A stretch of 57,264 nucleotides of DNA from JBAXXL01 sp038206725. Its GTDB lineage: Bacteria > Bacteroidota > Ignavibacteria > Kapaibacteriales > UBA2268. Below are positions 25,637-35,379 of the stretch, piece by piece; within the stretch, counting starts at the first letter, position 1; each line of letters starts with the position of its first letter. A program made the translations under genes and the position numbers. The stretch spans positions 1 through 57,264 of the forward strand of contig JBBRAO010000019.1 in assembly GCA_038206725.1 (NCBI GenBank), given 5' to 3'. The notes below the pieces were generated by a model. It did not search any database and was not told the DNA's origin. It saw only the letters and a list, made by a program, of their open reading frames with translations.

Positions 25637-25682
25637 ATTTTGCCAAAGTATAATTATTAAATAAATTTGAGGAATAAAAAAA

Positions 25683-25922
25683 ATGCATATTAAAGTATTA
25701 GGATCAGGATGTTCCAAATGTATTACACTCGAAAAGAAAGTGCGTGAAATAGTAGAGAAGAATTCAATTGACGCGGTAATTACAAAAGTAACCGATATTC
25801 AAGAGATTATGAAATACGGTATTATGATGACTCCGGGATTAGTCATTGATGAAAAGGTTGTCAGCGTTGGTTCTGTGCTGAATGGTGAACAAATATTAAA
25901 ACTTATTAAGGAAGCTGAATAA
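25683..25922 (+). CDS. small redox-active thioredoxin-like protein (TM0996/ArsE type)
   Basis: 79 residues with the redox motif GSGCSKC near the N-terminus and cis-proline MMTPGLVIDEKVV, the TM0996/MM_0508 family. Members often accompany ArsP-type permeases, and ArsE of nitroaromatic-arsenical operons belongs to this group. The stop overlaps the next ATG by one base (TAATG). Confidence 0.82.
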   Translation: MHIKVLGSGCSKCITLEKKVREIVEKNSIDAVITKVTDIQEIMKYGIMMTPGLVIDEKVVSVGSVLNGEQILKLIKEAE

Positions 25923-26305
25923 TGAAAAAAGTGATAATTATTTTGACTATGATATTCTTAGGAATAACTTTGTTCGATAATCCGGCAACCGCTAAACCAA
26001 CAAAACCATTGATTACATTTATAGAGCTGGGTTCAGTCAATTGCATACCTTGCAAAAAGATGCAACCTGTAATGAAATCAATTGGAAAAAAATACGGCTC
26101 TCAAATAAACGTTATTTTCTATGATGTCTGGAAGGATGAGTTCAAAATCAAAGTTGAGGAATACAAAATTAAATTAATTCCGACGCAAGTTTTCCTTGAC
26201 GCTGACGGAAAAGAAATAGACCGCCACGAAGGTTTTTATCCTGAAAAAGAAATGGATAAATTTCTGCAATCCAAAGGATTGAAAATAAAAAAAGGCAAGA
26301 AGTAA
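25922..26305 (+). CDS. periplasmic thioredoxin-like protein
   Basis: 127 residues with a signal peptide (VIIILTMIFLGITLF) and a thioredoxin fold: active site VNCIPCKKMQPVM and cis-Pro LIPTQVFLDADGKE. Lying between the small redox protein and the CcdA-like transporter (one-base overlap on each side), it probably receives electrons across the membrane from that transporter. Confidence 0.82.
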   Translation: MKKVIIILTMIFLGITLFDNPATAKPTKPLITFIELGSVNCIPCKKMQPVMKSIGKKYGSQINVIFYDVWKDEFKIKVEEYKIKLIPTQVFLDADGKEIDRHEGFYPEKEMDKFLQSKGLKIKKGKK

Positions 26306-27012
26306 TGGTTGAAAGTATTTTCAACACTCTGAGCCAGTTTTTATATCAGAGTTATTGGCTTGCTGTTCTATCGGCTTTCGCTTGGGGCATATTGAGTATT
26401 TTACTCAGCTCCTGCCACTTGTCGAGCATACCGCTGATAGTTGGATTTCTTAGTTCGCAAGGGAAGATCACACTACGCAGGACTTTCAATTTGTCATTAG
26501 TATTTGCGCTTGGAATATTGGTAAGTATAGCCATTATCGGTGGAATCACATTAGCGATGGGACGCTTGATGGGCGATATCGGTTCGGTCGGCAATTACCT
26601 CATTGCTATTATATTTTTCGTCGTGGGTTTATATTTGCTTGATGTGATCCGCTTACCTTGGGATGGCGCGAAAATGAGCGGTACCCGATTTAAAGGTTTA
26701 GCCGCCGCTTTGGTTTTGGGTTTAATTTTCGGAATAGGTTTAGGTCCTTGCACTTTCGCATTTATGGCTCCGGTTTTGGGTGTAGTAATTTCTGTCTCTT
26801 CTACAGATATGGTTTTGGCTGTATCATTATTAGCGGCTTTTGCTATAGGGCACTGCTCTGTGATTGTCTTAGCCGGAACATTATTGGAAAAAGTACAGCA
26901 ATACCTCAATTGGACGGAAAATTCAAAAACCACCAAATATATCAAAAGAGTATGTGGTCTTCTTGTAATTTTAGGCGGTTTTTATATGATATGGAACACG
27001 CTGGGTTTGTAG
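26305..27012 (+). CDS. CcdA/ArsG-like transmembrane protein
   Basis: 235 residues, six membrane helices, with the two conserved cysteines of the CcdA/DsbD core in LLSSCHLSSIPLIVG and GLGPCTFAFMAP. CcdA-type proteins move reducing equivalents to periplasmic thioredoxins. A homologous fold is called ArsG when it exports aromatic arsenicals. The adjacent exported thioredoxin favours the redox role, but the ars setting leaves both open. Confidence 0.8.
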   Translation: MVESIFNTLSQFLYQSYWLAVLSAFAWGILSILLSSCHLSSIPLIVGFLSSQGKITLRRTFNLSLVFALGILVSIAIIGGITLAMGRLMGDIGSVGNYLIAIIFFVVGLYLLDVIRLPWDGAKMSGTRFKGLAAALVLGLIFGIGLGPCTFAFMAPVLGVVISVSSTDMVLAVSLLAAFAIGHCSVIVLAGTLLEKVQQYLNWTENSKTTKYIKRVCGLLVILGGFYMIWNTLGL

Positions 27013-27024
27013 GAACAGAATAAA

Positions 27025-28077
27025 ATGGAAAAAATAACAAAAAAACTAAGCTTTTTAGATAGATATCTAACGATTTGGATATTTTTAGCAATGTTAATCG
27101 GAGTGTTTTCCGGTTACTTTTTCCCAAGTATCGTCGGCTTCTGGAATCAATTCCAATCGGGCACAACCAATATTCCAATCGCTATTGGTTTGATATTGAT
27201 GATGTATCCCCCATTAGCAAAAGTAAAATACGAAGAGCTCGGCGATGTATTCAAAAATGTCAAAATCCTAACCTTATCCTTAGTACAAAACTGGATTATC
27301 GGTCCAATTCTTATGTTTGCCCTGGCGGTTATATTTTTACACGACTACCCCGAATATATGGCCGGATTGATAATGATAGGCTTAGCGCGGTGCATTGCAA
27401 TGGTCATTGTTTGGAACGAACTGGCGAAAGGCGACACGGAATATGCCGCGAGATTAGTGGCATTCAATTCAATATTCCAAGTGTTGTTCTTTTCTGTTTA
27501 TGCGTATGTTTTTCTGACGGTTCTCCCGAATTGGCTTGGGCTTCAATCCTTCAAAGTGGATATAACAATTGCTCAAATCGCTAAAAGCGTGTTTATTTAT
27601 CTTGGTATTCCATTTTTGGCCGGAATAATAACAAGATTTACACTTATTAAGATAAAAAACAAAGAGTGGTATCAGTCTAAATTCATACCGAAAATCAGCC
27701 CTATCACATTAATTGCGTTACTATTCACTATTCTGGTTATGTTTTCGCTCAAAGGCGAATATATAGTCAAAATCCCATTGGACGTTGTCAGAATAGCAAT
27801 TCCGCTGTTGATCTACTTTGTGATTATGTTCTTTGTTTCTTTCTATATGGGTAGAAAAGCCGGAGCGGGTTATGCAAAGACCGCAACTCTCTCCTTCACC
27901 GCCGCAAGCAACAATTTTGAGCTGGCTATAGCAGTAGCTGTTGCGGTATTCGGTATAAACTCCGGTGAAGCTTTTGCCGCAGTAATAGGTACATTGGTAG
28001 AGGTTCCGGCACTAATCGGGCTGGTAAATGTTGCTCTATTTTTCAAAAAAAAATATTTTACAAAAGAGTGTGCGTAA
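27025..28077 (+). CDS. acr3: ACR3-type arsenite efflux permease
   Basis: 350 residues, about ten membrane helices. ACR3 landmarks are the opening LSFLDRYLTIWIFLAMLIGV and GLARCIAMVIVWNELAKGD, with the conserved cysteine of the fourth helix, and the closing VEVPALIGLVNVALFF. It exports arsenite using the proton gradient. Last gene of the operon. Confidence 0.93.
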   Translation: MEKITKKLSFLDRYLTIWIFLAMLIGVFSGYFFPSIVGFWNQFQSGTTNIPIAIGLILMMYPPLAKVKYEELGDVFKNVKILTLSLVQNWIIGPILMFALAVIFLHDYPEYMAGLIMIGLARCIAMVIVWNELAKGDTEYAARLVAFNSIFQVLFFSVYAYVFLTVLPNWLGLQSFKVDITIAQIAKSVFIYLGIPFLAGIITRFTLIKIKNKEWYQSKFIPKISPITLIALLFTILVMFSLKGEYIVKIPLDVVRIAIPLLIYFVIMFFVSFYMGRKAGAGYAKTATLSFTAASNNFELAIAVAVAVFGINSGEAFAAVIGTLVEVPALIGLVNVALFFKKKYFTKECA

Positions 28078-28184
28078 AATTCAAGTGGTCAATCCTGAAA
28101 TAACAGCTAATATTCCCAATAAATTCATTATTTTTGCTTTTTAGTTATAAGAATTTTTAATTGAATTTATTGGGATTTATTATT

Positions 28185-30923
28185 ATGTTTAAATCAGTAC
28201 TTATTTATGTTTCCATTTTGGCATTTCTACTTTCAATTTTACCCGAAAAATCTTTTTCTCAAATTGATAAAAACCAGAATATTAATGAGATAAAAGCTTT
28301 TTATGAATTTAATAATAGAAATCTCAATCCTGATCGTAAAAAAGGGAACAAGTGGTTTTACCGTTGGCTGTGGGATAACCGTTATGATATCGCACCAAAC
28401 GGTGAATTTAAGGCGTTGCCTCCTTTTTTAGGATATGACCAAAGCAAAAAGAATAATTCAAATAGATTGCAATCCAAAAGTGCTTGGATACCAATGGGAC
28501 CCGATAAAGAGGTTCCAACTTACGAATACCGCTCAGGTCACGGAATAGGTAGAATAAATTGTGTCGCATTTCACCCGACAAACCCGGATATTCTTTGGAT
28601 AGGCACACCCGGAGGCGGCGTGTGGAAAACAGAAAACTCAGGCAAAAGCTGGACACCACTATCGGACAATTTACCTACTTTAGCAATTAGCCATATAGCT
28701 GTTAATCCAAACAACCCTGATATTGTATATATTTGTACAGGCGATTTTGATACGGGTGGTTTGTCTTCCAGCGCGTCTATGGGAGTTTTTAAATCTACCG
28801 ACGGGGGTAGCAATTGGACAATGACTAATCTGGTTTCTGATCCTACATTTCAAAGGTCAATGCTCCGTAAGCTAATTATCAATCCTGAGAATACCAACCA
28901 ACTTATTACTGCCGGAATGTTGGGTATTTGGAAATCGGATGATGCCGGCGAAAATTGGTATTTTGTAAATGACTCATTGATTAACGATATTGAAGCTGAC
29001 CCAAAAGTGCCAAATACTCTTTATGCGGCAATGGGAACAAAATGGGGGGCTTGGGGATCGGCAGGTGTACTTAAATCTACTGATTTTGGAACAACTTGGG
29101 TAGAACTCAATACCGGAATCCCTGCAAAAAATGAAATATCAAGAATGGATATCGCTGTTTCACTCTCTGACCCGAATTATATTTATTTACTAAATGTTCG
29201 TGCGGCAACAAATGGGATGCATAGTATTTATTGCTCAACCGATGCAGGAGCTACTTGGGAAATAAAATCTGATTATAACTCTTCGACAAATGTTTTAGGT
29301 GCTTATGAAGGCAGTCCCGACGATGCTTACGGACAGGGTTGGTATGATTTAACACTTATGATTGACCCCGTTGATAAAGATAAGATATATACAGGCGGCA
29401 CCAACATCTGGGCTTCAAATGATGGAGGCACTACTTTTGATATAGCCAGCTTATGGATGAACACTTTTGGTAAAAGCATACACGCCGACCATCATTATTC
29501 AGCTTATAATCCTTTAAATCAATACATTTATTTTTGTAATGACGGCGGAATTTATAGAACAAAAAGCATTAAACCGGGGTCGAAAGAATGGATTAGTCAA
29601 TATATAGACAAATTTGCAGAGAATATAAAACCAGGAACACCGGATACACTCAAATTCCCAACAGTCTGGGAAAACCTATCCAACGGATTAAACATTACTG
29701 AATTTTATCGAATGAATGTTTCAAGAAAGCTGGCAGGTGTTGTTACAGGCGGCACTCAAGACAATTCGTGTTTCTACAATGATGGTAAAGAATGGATTAA
29801 CTACATAGCCAATTGGGATGGAATGGAAACTATGATTGACTACGATAATCCTGAAATCATCTATGGGGTATGGCAAAACGGCGGATTATGCCGATCGGAT
29901 GACGGCGGGAAAACCATTATCACAAGATTAGCTGATACTATTAGGAATGTTGCCGGAGAAAGTGGTTTATGGGTTACACCTTGTGCTATGGACCCTGTTT
30001 ATCCATCACAGATTTATATAGGATTCCGTAATCTTTGGAAATCTTATGATTATGGAAAGCAATGGACAAAAATCCTCGATTACGATTCGAAGCTATTCGA
30101 TACCATTAATAAAAATCCAATTTCCATTGTTCGTACATCTTATGCACAAAGCGGTTACGTAGCAATTTATAAAAACCTTGGTAATAAAATTCCCGGCGAG
30201 CTTTGGCTTACCAAGAATTCAGGTAAAACCTGGTTCCGTTCAAAAGACAATTTGCCTATTGATTCGATGAATATTAGTAGTATTGAATTTGATAATAATA
30301 ATCCGAATAAGATATGGGTATCGGTTTACACAAGCGATTCCGGATTAAACCTCTATTCTACGCAGGATTTTGGAAAAACTTGGGTAAACGCTTCAAAAAT
30401 TCTTCCATCTGGGATAGCAATTCTGTCAATCGTTCGTGACCAAAACAGTATGGATAATACTATCTATGCCGGTACAAACAAAGGTGTAGTATTCACGAAC
30501 GACGATGCAACCGAATGGCTGCCTTATATGGAAAATTTACCAAATGTAAAGGTCAGCGAAGTTGAAATTCATCAAAAAACCGGTGAGCTTTACGCCGCAA
30601 CTTATGGACGCGGAATTTGGAAAACCCAGACTATTTCTGCTGTTAAAGAGAATAATAACAATGACAGCCTTGATGTTGAAATTTATCCTAATCCGGTAAA
30701 AAATAAGTTAAATTTGAGAATTGCTGAAAACTTGGAAATGAGAAATCTTAAAGTCAATATTGCAGTTTTTGATATAACAGGTAGAAATGTATTTAACACT
30801 AATTCTCAATTGTTTTCGACTAAAACTGAATTAAATTTCGATGTTGATTTTCTATCAGGTGTTTACTTCCTTCAAATAAAGGGTGTTGGATTTGAAATAG
30901 TCAAGAAATTTATAGTTAAATGA
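28185..30923 (+). CDS. large secreted Asp-box/sortilin-like beta-propeller protein with T9SS sorting domain
   Basis: The ATG at 28185 begins a clear signal peptide (MFKSVLIYVSILAFLLSIL to SFSQ). The body holds many Asp-box (BNR/sialidase-type) repeats such as KTENSGKSWT, KSDDAGENW, STDAGATW and SNDGGTTF, typical of VPS10/sortilin- and xyloglucanase-like propellers. The C-terminus VEIYPNPVKNKLNL to VYFLQIKGVGFE is a type IX sorting domain, so the protein is exported and probably surface-bound. No catalytic residues recognised. A TATTTTTG -7 element is at 28129-28136. Confidence 0.85.
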   Translation: MFKSVLIYVSILAFLLSILPEKSFSQIDKNQNINEIKAFYEFNNRNLNPDRKKGNKWFYRWLWDNRYDIAPNGEFKALPPFLGYDQSKKNNSNRLQSKSAWIPMGPDKEVPTYEYRSGHGIGRINCVAFHPTNPDILWIGTPGGGVWKTENSGKSWTPLSDNLPTLAISHIAVNPNNPDIVYICTGDFDTGGLSSSASMGVFKSTDGGSNWTMTNLVSDPTFQRSMLRKLIINPENTNQLITAGMLGIWKSDDAGENWYFVNDSLINDIEADPKVPNTLYAAMGTKWGAWGSAGVLKSTDFGTTWVELNTGIPAKNEISRMDIAVSLSDPNYIYLLNVRAATNGMHSIYCSTDAGATWEIKSDYNSSTNVLGAYEGSPDDAYGQGWYDLTLMIDPVDKDKIYTGGTNIWASNDGGTTFDIASLWMNTFGKSIHADHHYSAYNPLNQYIYFCNDGGIYRTKSIKPGSKEWISQYIDKFAENIKPGTPDTLKFPTVWENLSNGLNITEFYRMNVSRKLAGVVTGGTQDNSCFYNDGKEWINYIANWDGMETMIDYDNPEIIYGVWQNGGLCRSDDGGKTIITRLADTIRNVAGESGLWVTPCAMDPVYPSQIYIGFRNLWKSYDYGKQWTKILDYDSKLFDTINKNPISIVRTSYAQSGYVAIYKNLGNKIPGELWLTKNSGKTWFRSKDNLPIDSMNISSIEFDNNNPNKIWVSVYTSDSGLNLYSTQDFGKTWVNASKILPSGIAILSIVRDQNSMDNTIYAGTNKGVVFTNDDATEWLPYMENLPNVKVSEVEIHQKTGELYAATYGRGIWKTQTISAVKENNNNDSLDVEIYPNPVKNKLNLRIAENLEMRNLKVNIAVFDITGRNVFNTNSQLFSTKTELNFDVDFLSGVYFLQIKGVGFEIVKKFIVK

Positions 30924-30975
30924 TAAGTTTTAATAGTTACAGAACTTCGGTTTGGGAACTATTATATTGATTAAA

Positions 30976-31014
30976 ATTTACCTCGAGTTGGTGTCAAATT
31001 GTCTCGAGGTAAAT
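30976..31014 (+). terminator. hairpin after the propeller gene
   Basis: Perfect 12-bp arms ATTTACCTCGAG/CTCGAGGTAAAT with a 15-nt loop, followed by a T-rich tract. Confidence 0.6.
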
Positions 31015-31173
31015 CATATTTTTAATCAGCTAATTTGATTTTCCAGTAGAAATCCAACCTTATCAAATGCTCGTATTTGAATCTCAATTTCGGTAGTATA
31101 TTTATAACGGTTGGTCTATAAATAATTCTCGTAAAAAAGTATTCCCCAATTTGGTTAGGAAATCAAAGTTACT

Positions 31174-31210
31174 AAAAAAAAAGCTGTCAGTTAATCAACT
31201 AACAGCTTTT
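31174..31210 (-). terminator. terminator of the CoA-disulfide-reductase-like gene
   Basis: AAAAGCTGT and ACAGCTTTT with an inner AGTT/AACT pairing. The minus strand continues into a nine-T run. Lies 24 bp after the gene's stop. Confidence 0.7.
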
Positions 31211-31233
31211 AATTTATGAATTAAGTAATCTTA

Positions 31234-33711
31234 TTATATAAATAAGTTCACATTAGATTGTTCAGCACGATCGAGGTAGGATGCCACACCCCCGTAAGTT
31301 ACAAAATCGAAAAGCTCCTCTTTTTGCACACCCATCACATCCATTGACATAGTACAAGCAATGAATTCTACTTCATTTTCGTGAGCTTGCTTGATTAATG
31401 ATTCTAATGTATCAATATTTTTGTTTGCCATCACATTTCTAATCATTTTAGAACCCATACCTAACATATTCAACTTTGAGAGTTTTAGTTTTTTACTATT
31501 TTTTGGCATAAGCATACCAAACATTCGACCCATAAAATCTTTTGAAACCTTTGGATAACTTGATTTTTTAATCATATTAAGCCCCCAAAATGTAAAGAAT
31601 ATGGATACCTTGTTTCCTGTTGAAGCCGCACCATTCGCAATAATAAATGCCGCTATTGCTTTATCTAAATCATCGCTAAATACAATCAAGGCTTTTCCTT
31701 TTGGAAGTTGTTGGTTTAATAGAGACATTGGTTTCAACGCGGCTTTCTTCTCTATCAGAGCCGTTATCACCCCAGCCGCTTCATTTACTTCAACAAGTCT
31801 GTTTCCTGTCATATTTGTCCAAGCTTTCACATCTGAAGTGAATGCGGGATCAGTTGCCTTGATTTCCACCATTTGCCCTGGTTGAGCTGAATCGGCACTT
31901 TTTTTAAGCTTTAAAATTGGTCCGGGGCATTGCAACCCACAAGCATCAACAGAAAGCTTTAAATATTGGGAATCTACTTTTTTCGCAACATTATTATCGT
32001 ACTGATAGATTTGATTATCGATTCCTATTTTATCTCTCGAATAGATGTCCTCATTGCTTTGCTTTTGAATAGCAAACTCATAGGTTTTGTATCCGCCATT
32101 CAAATTATAAACTTCCGAATAACCTAATTGCATAAGTATTCTCGCGGCAACATAACCGCGCAAACCGACTCCGCAATAGACTACAATTTTCTTTTCTTTC
32201 GATATTTCATTCAATCTTGCTCTTATTTCATCAATGGGAATATTAATAGCACGCGGAATAGCTCCCAACTCAAACTCATCTTTTGTACGTACATCTATCA
32301 GCAATGTATATGAAAAATCAATTGACTCAATGTTTCGCCAGGAAAAAGGTTTAGACGTTCCATTAAGTATATTTTCAGCCACAAAACCAGCGATATTTAC
32401 CGGATCCTTGGCTGAAGAATATGGTGGCGCGTAAGCGTGTTCAATTTGTGTTAAATCATATATAGTGCCACCAAATTTTATAATACTCGCCATAAGATCA
32501 ATACGTTTATCAACTCCATCATAACCAACTATTTGAGCGCCATAAAGTTTCCCGTCTTCGGGAGAAAAAACAATTTTGATGCTCATAGGAATAGCACCGG
32601 GATAATAACCCGCGTGCGAACCGGTGTGGATCATAGATGAATAATAAGGTATTTTTTCATCCCGTAAAGTCCTACCTGATACGCCCGATGACGCTACTGT
32701 CAAATCGAAAACTTTTGCGATAGCTGTATTTATTGATCCTTGATATTTGGATTTATTACCGAAAGCTATATTATTAGCGCAAATCCTACCCTGTTTATTT
32801 GCAGGTCCAGCAAGATATGTGATTTGCTTTTTATGGATTATTGGATTTTCAAATTCAATCGCATCACCTACCGCATAGATTTCAGAATTGGATGTTTGCA
32901 GATATTCATTCACTACTATTCCACCTGTAATCCCTATATCCATACCGGCATCTTTTGCTAACTTACTATCTGCCCTTACGCCAATAGATAAAATCACAAT
33001 GTCTGCTTCTAATGTACGACCGCTTTTAAGAGTAGCGATGATATGGTCGCCTGTTTTATGAAATGCCGAAACGCCATCTTTCAAGAAAAAGGCAACATTT
33101 TTTGTTTTCAAATGCTGATGAACAATTGAAGCCATTGAGTAATCCAAAGGAGTCATAACCTGCTCAGCCATCTCAACAATTGATACAAATATCCCTTTCT
33201 TATGAAGGTTTTCAGCCATTTCCAACCCAATAAACCCTGCTCCGACAACTATTGCGCTTTTCGGTTTTCTCTCATCCATAAATGATTTTATTTTATCGGT
33301 ATCGGCAACATTACGCATTGTAAATATGCCATCAATATCAATACCTGCCAAATTTGGACGAACCGGCTCCGCACCCGGTGATAGAACTAACTTATCATAA
33401 GATTCTGAATATGTATTTCCACTTCTTAAGTCTTTTACTGTTATTGTTTTTTCGTTCGGTTGGATGGACAATACTTCATTAAACACCCTAACATCTATAT
33501 TAAATCTTTGGTTAAAAGCCTCGGGAGTTTGTACAAATAAATTGTCTCTATCGGCAATTGTGCCCCCGATATAATACGGCAAGCCACAATTTGCATAGGA
33601 GATATACTCTCCTCTTTCAAACATTATAATTTCTGCTGATTCATCATTTCTTCTTAATCTTGCGGCTGTTGTTGCCCCACCGGCTACACCGCCAATAATT
33701 AGTATTTTCAT
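31234..33711 (-). CDS. CoA-disulfide reductase-like flavoprotein fused to rhodanese, TusA and DsrE domains
   Basis: 825 residues in four parts. Residues 1-450 are an FAD/NAD(P)H disulfide oxidoreductase (IIGGVAGGATTAARLRR, redox cysteine in SYANCGLPYY). About 460-545 is a rhodanese domain with the cysteine loop VVYCGVGLRGY. About 595-665 is a TusA/SirA domain (VDACGLQCPGPILKLKK). About 675-825 is a DsrE/F-like domain (GKALIVFSDDLDKAIAAFI, then CTMSMDVMGV). The combination suggests sulfane-sulfur capture, relay and reduction of CoA persulfide. It is preceded by a MarR-type regulator gene on the same strand. Confidence 0.9.
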   Translation of the reverse strand: MKILIIGGVAGGATTAARLRRNDESAEIIMFERGEYISYANCGLPYYIGGTIADRDNLFVQTPEAFNQRFNIDVRVFNEVLSIQPNEKTITVKDLRSGNTYSESYDKLVLSPGAEPVRPNLAGIDIDGIFTMRNVADTDKIKSFMDERKPKSAIVVGAGFIGLEMAENLHKKGIFVSIVEMAEQVMTPLDYSMASIVHQHLKTKNVAFFLKDGVSAFHKTGDHIIATLKSGRTLEADIVILSIGVRADSKLAKDAGMDIGITGGIVVNEYLQTSNSEIYAVGDAIEFENPIIHKKQITYLAGPANKQGRICANNIAFGNKSKYQGSINTAIAKVFDLTVASSGVSGRTLRDEKIPYYSSMIHTGSHAGYYPGAIPMSIKIVFSPEDGKLYGAQIVGYDGVDKRIDLMASIIKFGGTIYDLTQIEHAYAPPYSSAKDPVNIAGFVAENILNGTSKPFSWRNIESIDFSYTLLIDVRTKDEFELGAIPRAINIPIDEIRARLNEISKEKKIVVYCGVGLRGYVAARILMQLGYSEVYNLNGGYKTYEFAIQKQSNEDIYSRDKIGIDNQIYQYDNNVAKKVDSQYLKLSVDACGLQCPGPILKLKKSADSAQPGQMVEIKATDPAFTSDVKAWTNMTGNRLVEVNEAAGVITALIEKKAALKPMSLLNQQLPKGKALIVFSDDLDKAIAAFIIANGAASTGNKVSIFFTFWGLNMIKKSSYPKVSKDFMGRMFGMLMPKNSKKLKLSKLNMLGMGSKMIRNVMANKNIDTLESLIKQAHENEVEFIACTMSMDVMGVQKEELFDFVTYGGVASYLDRAEQSNVNLFI

Positions 33712-33777
33712 ATTTTTATTTTTTATTTACTGAAAAATTAATTAATATATGCTTTATATCGTATTAGATATCGAGAT

Positions 33778-34113
33778 TTAGCTTGAGCATAAATCTATAT
33801 TAACACCCATACATTTTATTTCGGAATTTTTCTTCTTACCTGATTCTTCAAGTACAAACATCATTTTCCGCTTATCGAAATCGTCAAAACCGCGCTTGAC
33901 AAAACCCTTTAGCTCGAGTGAGTGTAGTACGCGAGAAGTTCTGCTCGGGGAAATTCCTGTGTCCGCCGCAATCTCACCTGAAGACTTTTTAGCTTCCGAC
34001 AAACTGCAGATAATCATTGCTTCATTGATTGTCACGTTATATTCTTCGTTTAATTTTTGTTCAAATTGGTGAATTTTCTTGAACAATTCTTTGATTTTAC
34101 ACAAACTTTCCAT
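33778..34113 (-). CDS. MarR-type winged-helix regulator
   Basis: 111 residues: INEAMIICSLSEAKKSSGEIAADTGISPSRTSRVLHSLELKGFVKRGFDDFDKRKMMFVLEESG is the MarR wing and recognition helix, split here around SPSRTSRVL. Four cysteines (CKI, IICSL, KCMG, DLCSS), two near the C-terminus, would suit a thiol or persulfide sensor. It is 66 bp upstream of the sulfane-sulfur fusion gene, which it probably controls. Confidence 0.75.
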   Translation of the reverse strand: MESLCKIKELFKKIHQFEQKLNEEYNVTINEAMIICSLSEAKKSSGEIAADTGISPSRTSRVLHSLELKGFVKRGFDDFDKRKMMFVLEESGKKKNSEIKCMGVNIDLCSS

Positions 34114-34329
34114 TTTTTATTATTTTACCTTAGCAAATATTTCTGACTGCACATAATATAACGAAAATAAATCATAATTATTTTTTGGAACAACCTTAGT
34201 TGGGACAACCTTAGATTGTGTTTTTGATATTGACATCAAAAAAGTGGGCATTTAATGAGGATTAGAATAAAAACTACTATTATATCTATTAATAATAATG
34301 AGCTATGTTTTTGGAGCTTTTCTATGATG

Positions 34330-34983
34330 TTAGTGAAGAATATGCCAAATCTTAATAGCCGCATTTATAGCAATTGCGTTTGTAACGATAATTGTAACAA
34401 TCAATGCCAAGGTCTTGACTATATTTATGGAACTCCTAAGATATACAATTGCACCAACAATAGTTAATGTTGTCAATATGACAATAAACGGAATGACTGA
34501 ACTATGATTAATTTCATCAAATTCCATCATAAATATAATTGGTAATATCCCATAAACACAGAATAGCAATACATTTTGCTCTTTATTTATCATTTTCCAT
34601 AAGTGTTTTAGTGGCTTAAGCGATGGATTAATCAAGTATGAAATCAACGAAGTGATTACCAATGGAACCAAAGCTAATAATCTCCAAGGGTTGTTACTTC
34701 CCAAACCCGGGTTGGTGATAAACATAACGAAAATGCTGAAAAGAAGACAGAATCCTATAGAATGGACTGTCCATTTTGGAAAACTTTTTACCCATCCTAT
34801 GCCCAATAAAAGGAACATTGAAGCAACAGCCGCAATCCGAGATGTGGTTTCGATTAATTGCGGTACTTTATAAATCTCGAATATCCAAACTAATCCTAAT
34901 AACAGAAAAGGTATAATTGCTACTATTGTTTCTAAAATTGAACTCTTAGAGTTAGAATCCTCTGGTTTTTCTTTACTATACAT
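34330..34983 (-). CDS. hypothetical integral membrane protein
   Basis: 217 residues from the ATG at 34983, chosen over one at 35004 because GAGGAAT lies 6 nt upstream. Six hydrophobic helices (for example IVAIIPFLLLGLVWIF, AVASMFLLLGIGW, IGFCLLFSIFVMFI and LALIVTIIVTNAIAI). Possibly related to small Bacteroidota membrane proteins of unknown function. No family recognised. Confidence 0.6.
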   Translation of the reverse strand: MYSKEKPEDSNSKSSILETIVAIIPFLLLGLVWIFEIYKVPQLIETTSRIAAVASMFLLLGIGWVKSFPKWTVHSIGFCLLFSIFVMFITNPGLGSNNPWRLLALVPLVITSLISYLINPSLKPLKHLWKMINKEQNVLLFCVYGILPIIFMMEFDEINHSSVIPFIVILTTLTIVGAIVYLRSSINIVKTLALIVTIIVTNAIAINAAIKIWHILH

Positions 34984-35081
34984 TTTATTCCTCAAATAAT
35001 TCATTATTTTTATAATAAAACGATAAAATCTGGATTTTAATTTATTTCATAAAAATTTAAATCAGGTTCATAAGCATTTAG

Positions 35082-35307
35082 ATTACATTCTTTGAATACT
35101 GTGTTCAAGTCCGCAATCAGGCTGGAACATTCCGGAAATGATAGCCTTTTTTCTTTGGCTGAATTAAAGGTAATACAGGAAGTTATCACTTTAACCATTT
35201 TCACAATTTTCTCTTTGCTAGTCTTTAAAAACGAAACTTTCAAAACCAACCATATCATCGGTTTTTTGCTTTTAATTGCCGCGGTATATTTTATTTTTAA
35301 AAAATAA
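35082..35307 (+). pseudogene. DUF486 (DMT-like) membrane protein, C-terminal remnant
   Basis: ITFFEYCVQV in one frame and then AIRLEHSGNDSLFSLAELKVIQEVITL to AVYFIFKK one base over match the second half of DUF486 proteins (FEYCFQVPANR, then AQLKIIQEVITL, ending GAVYFIFR). Inserting one base near 35113 joins the frames. The first two helices are missing, so this is a truncated, frameshifted relic. Confidence 0.6.
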
Positions 35308-35379
35308 AATGTTACAAAAATTGTTGTGCTTTTCATACGTCTAATGAATCATATTTTTAATTATTATTTGGCAAATACA

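Noticed and set aside
34255..34467. Plus-strand open frame antisense to the membrane protein gene
   Set aside because: It overlaps the opposite-strand coding region, composition is low-complexity and no protein feature is visible.
35037..35336. Minus-strand open frame over the DUF486 remnant
   Set aside because: The plus-strand frame carries recognisable DUF486 sequence; the minus frame is its shadow.
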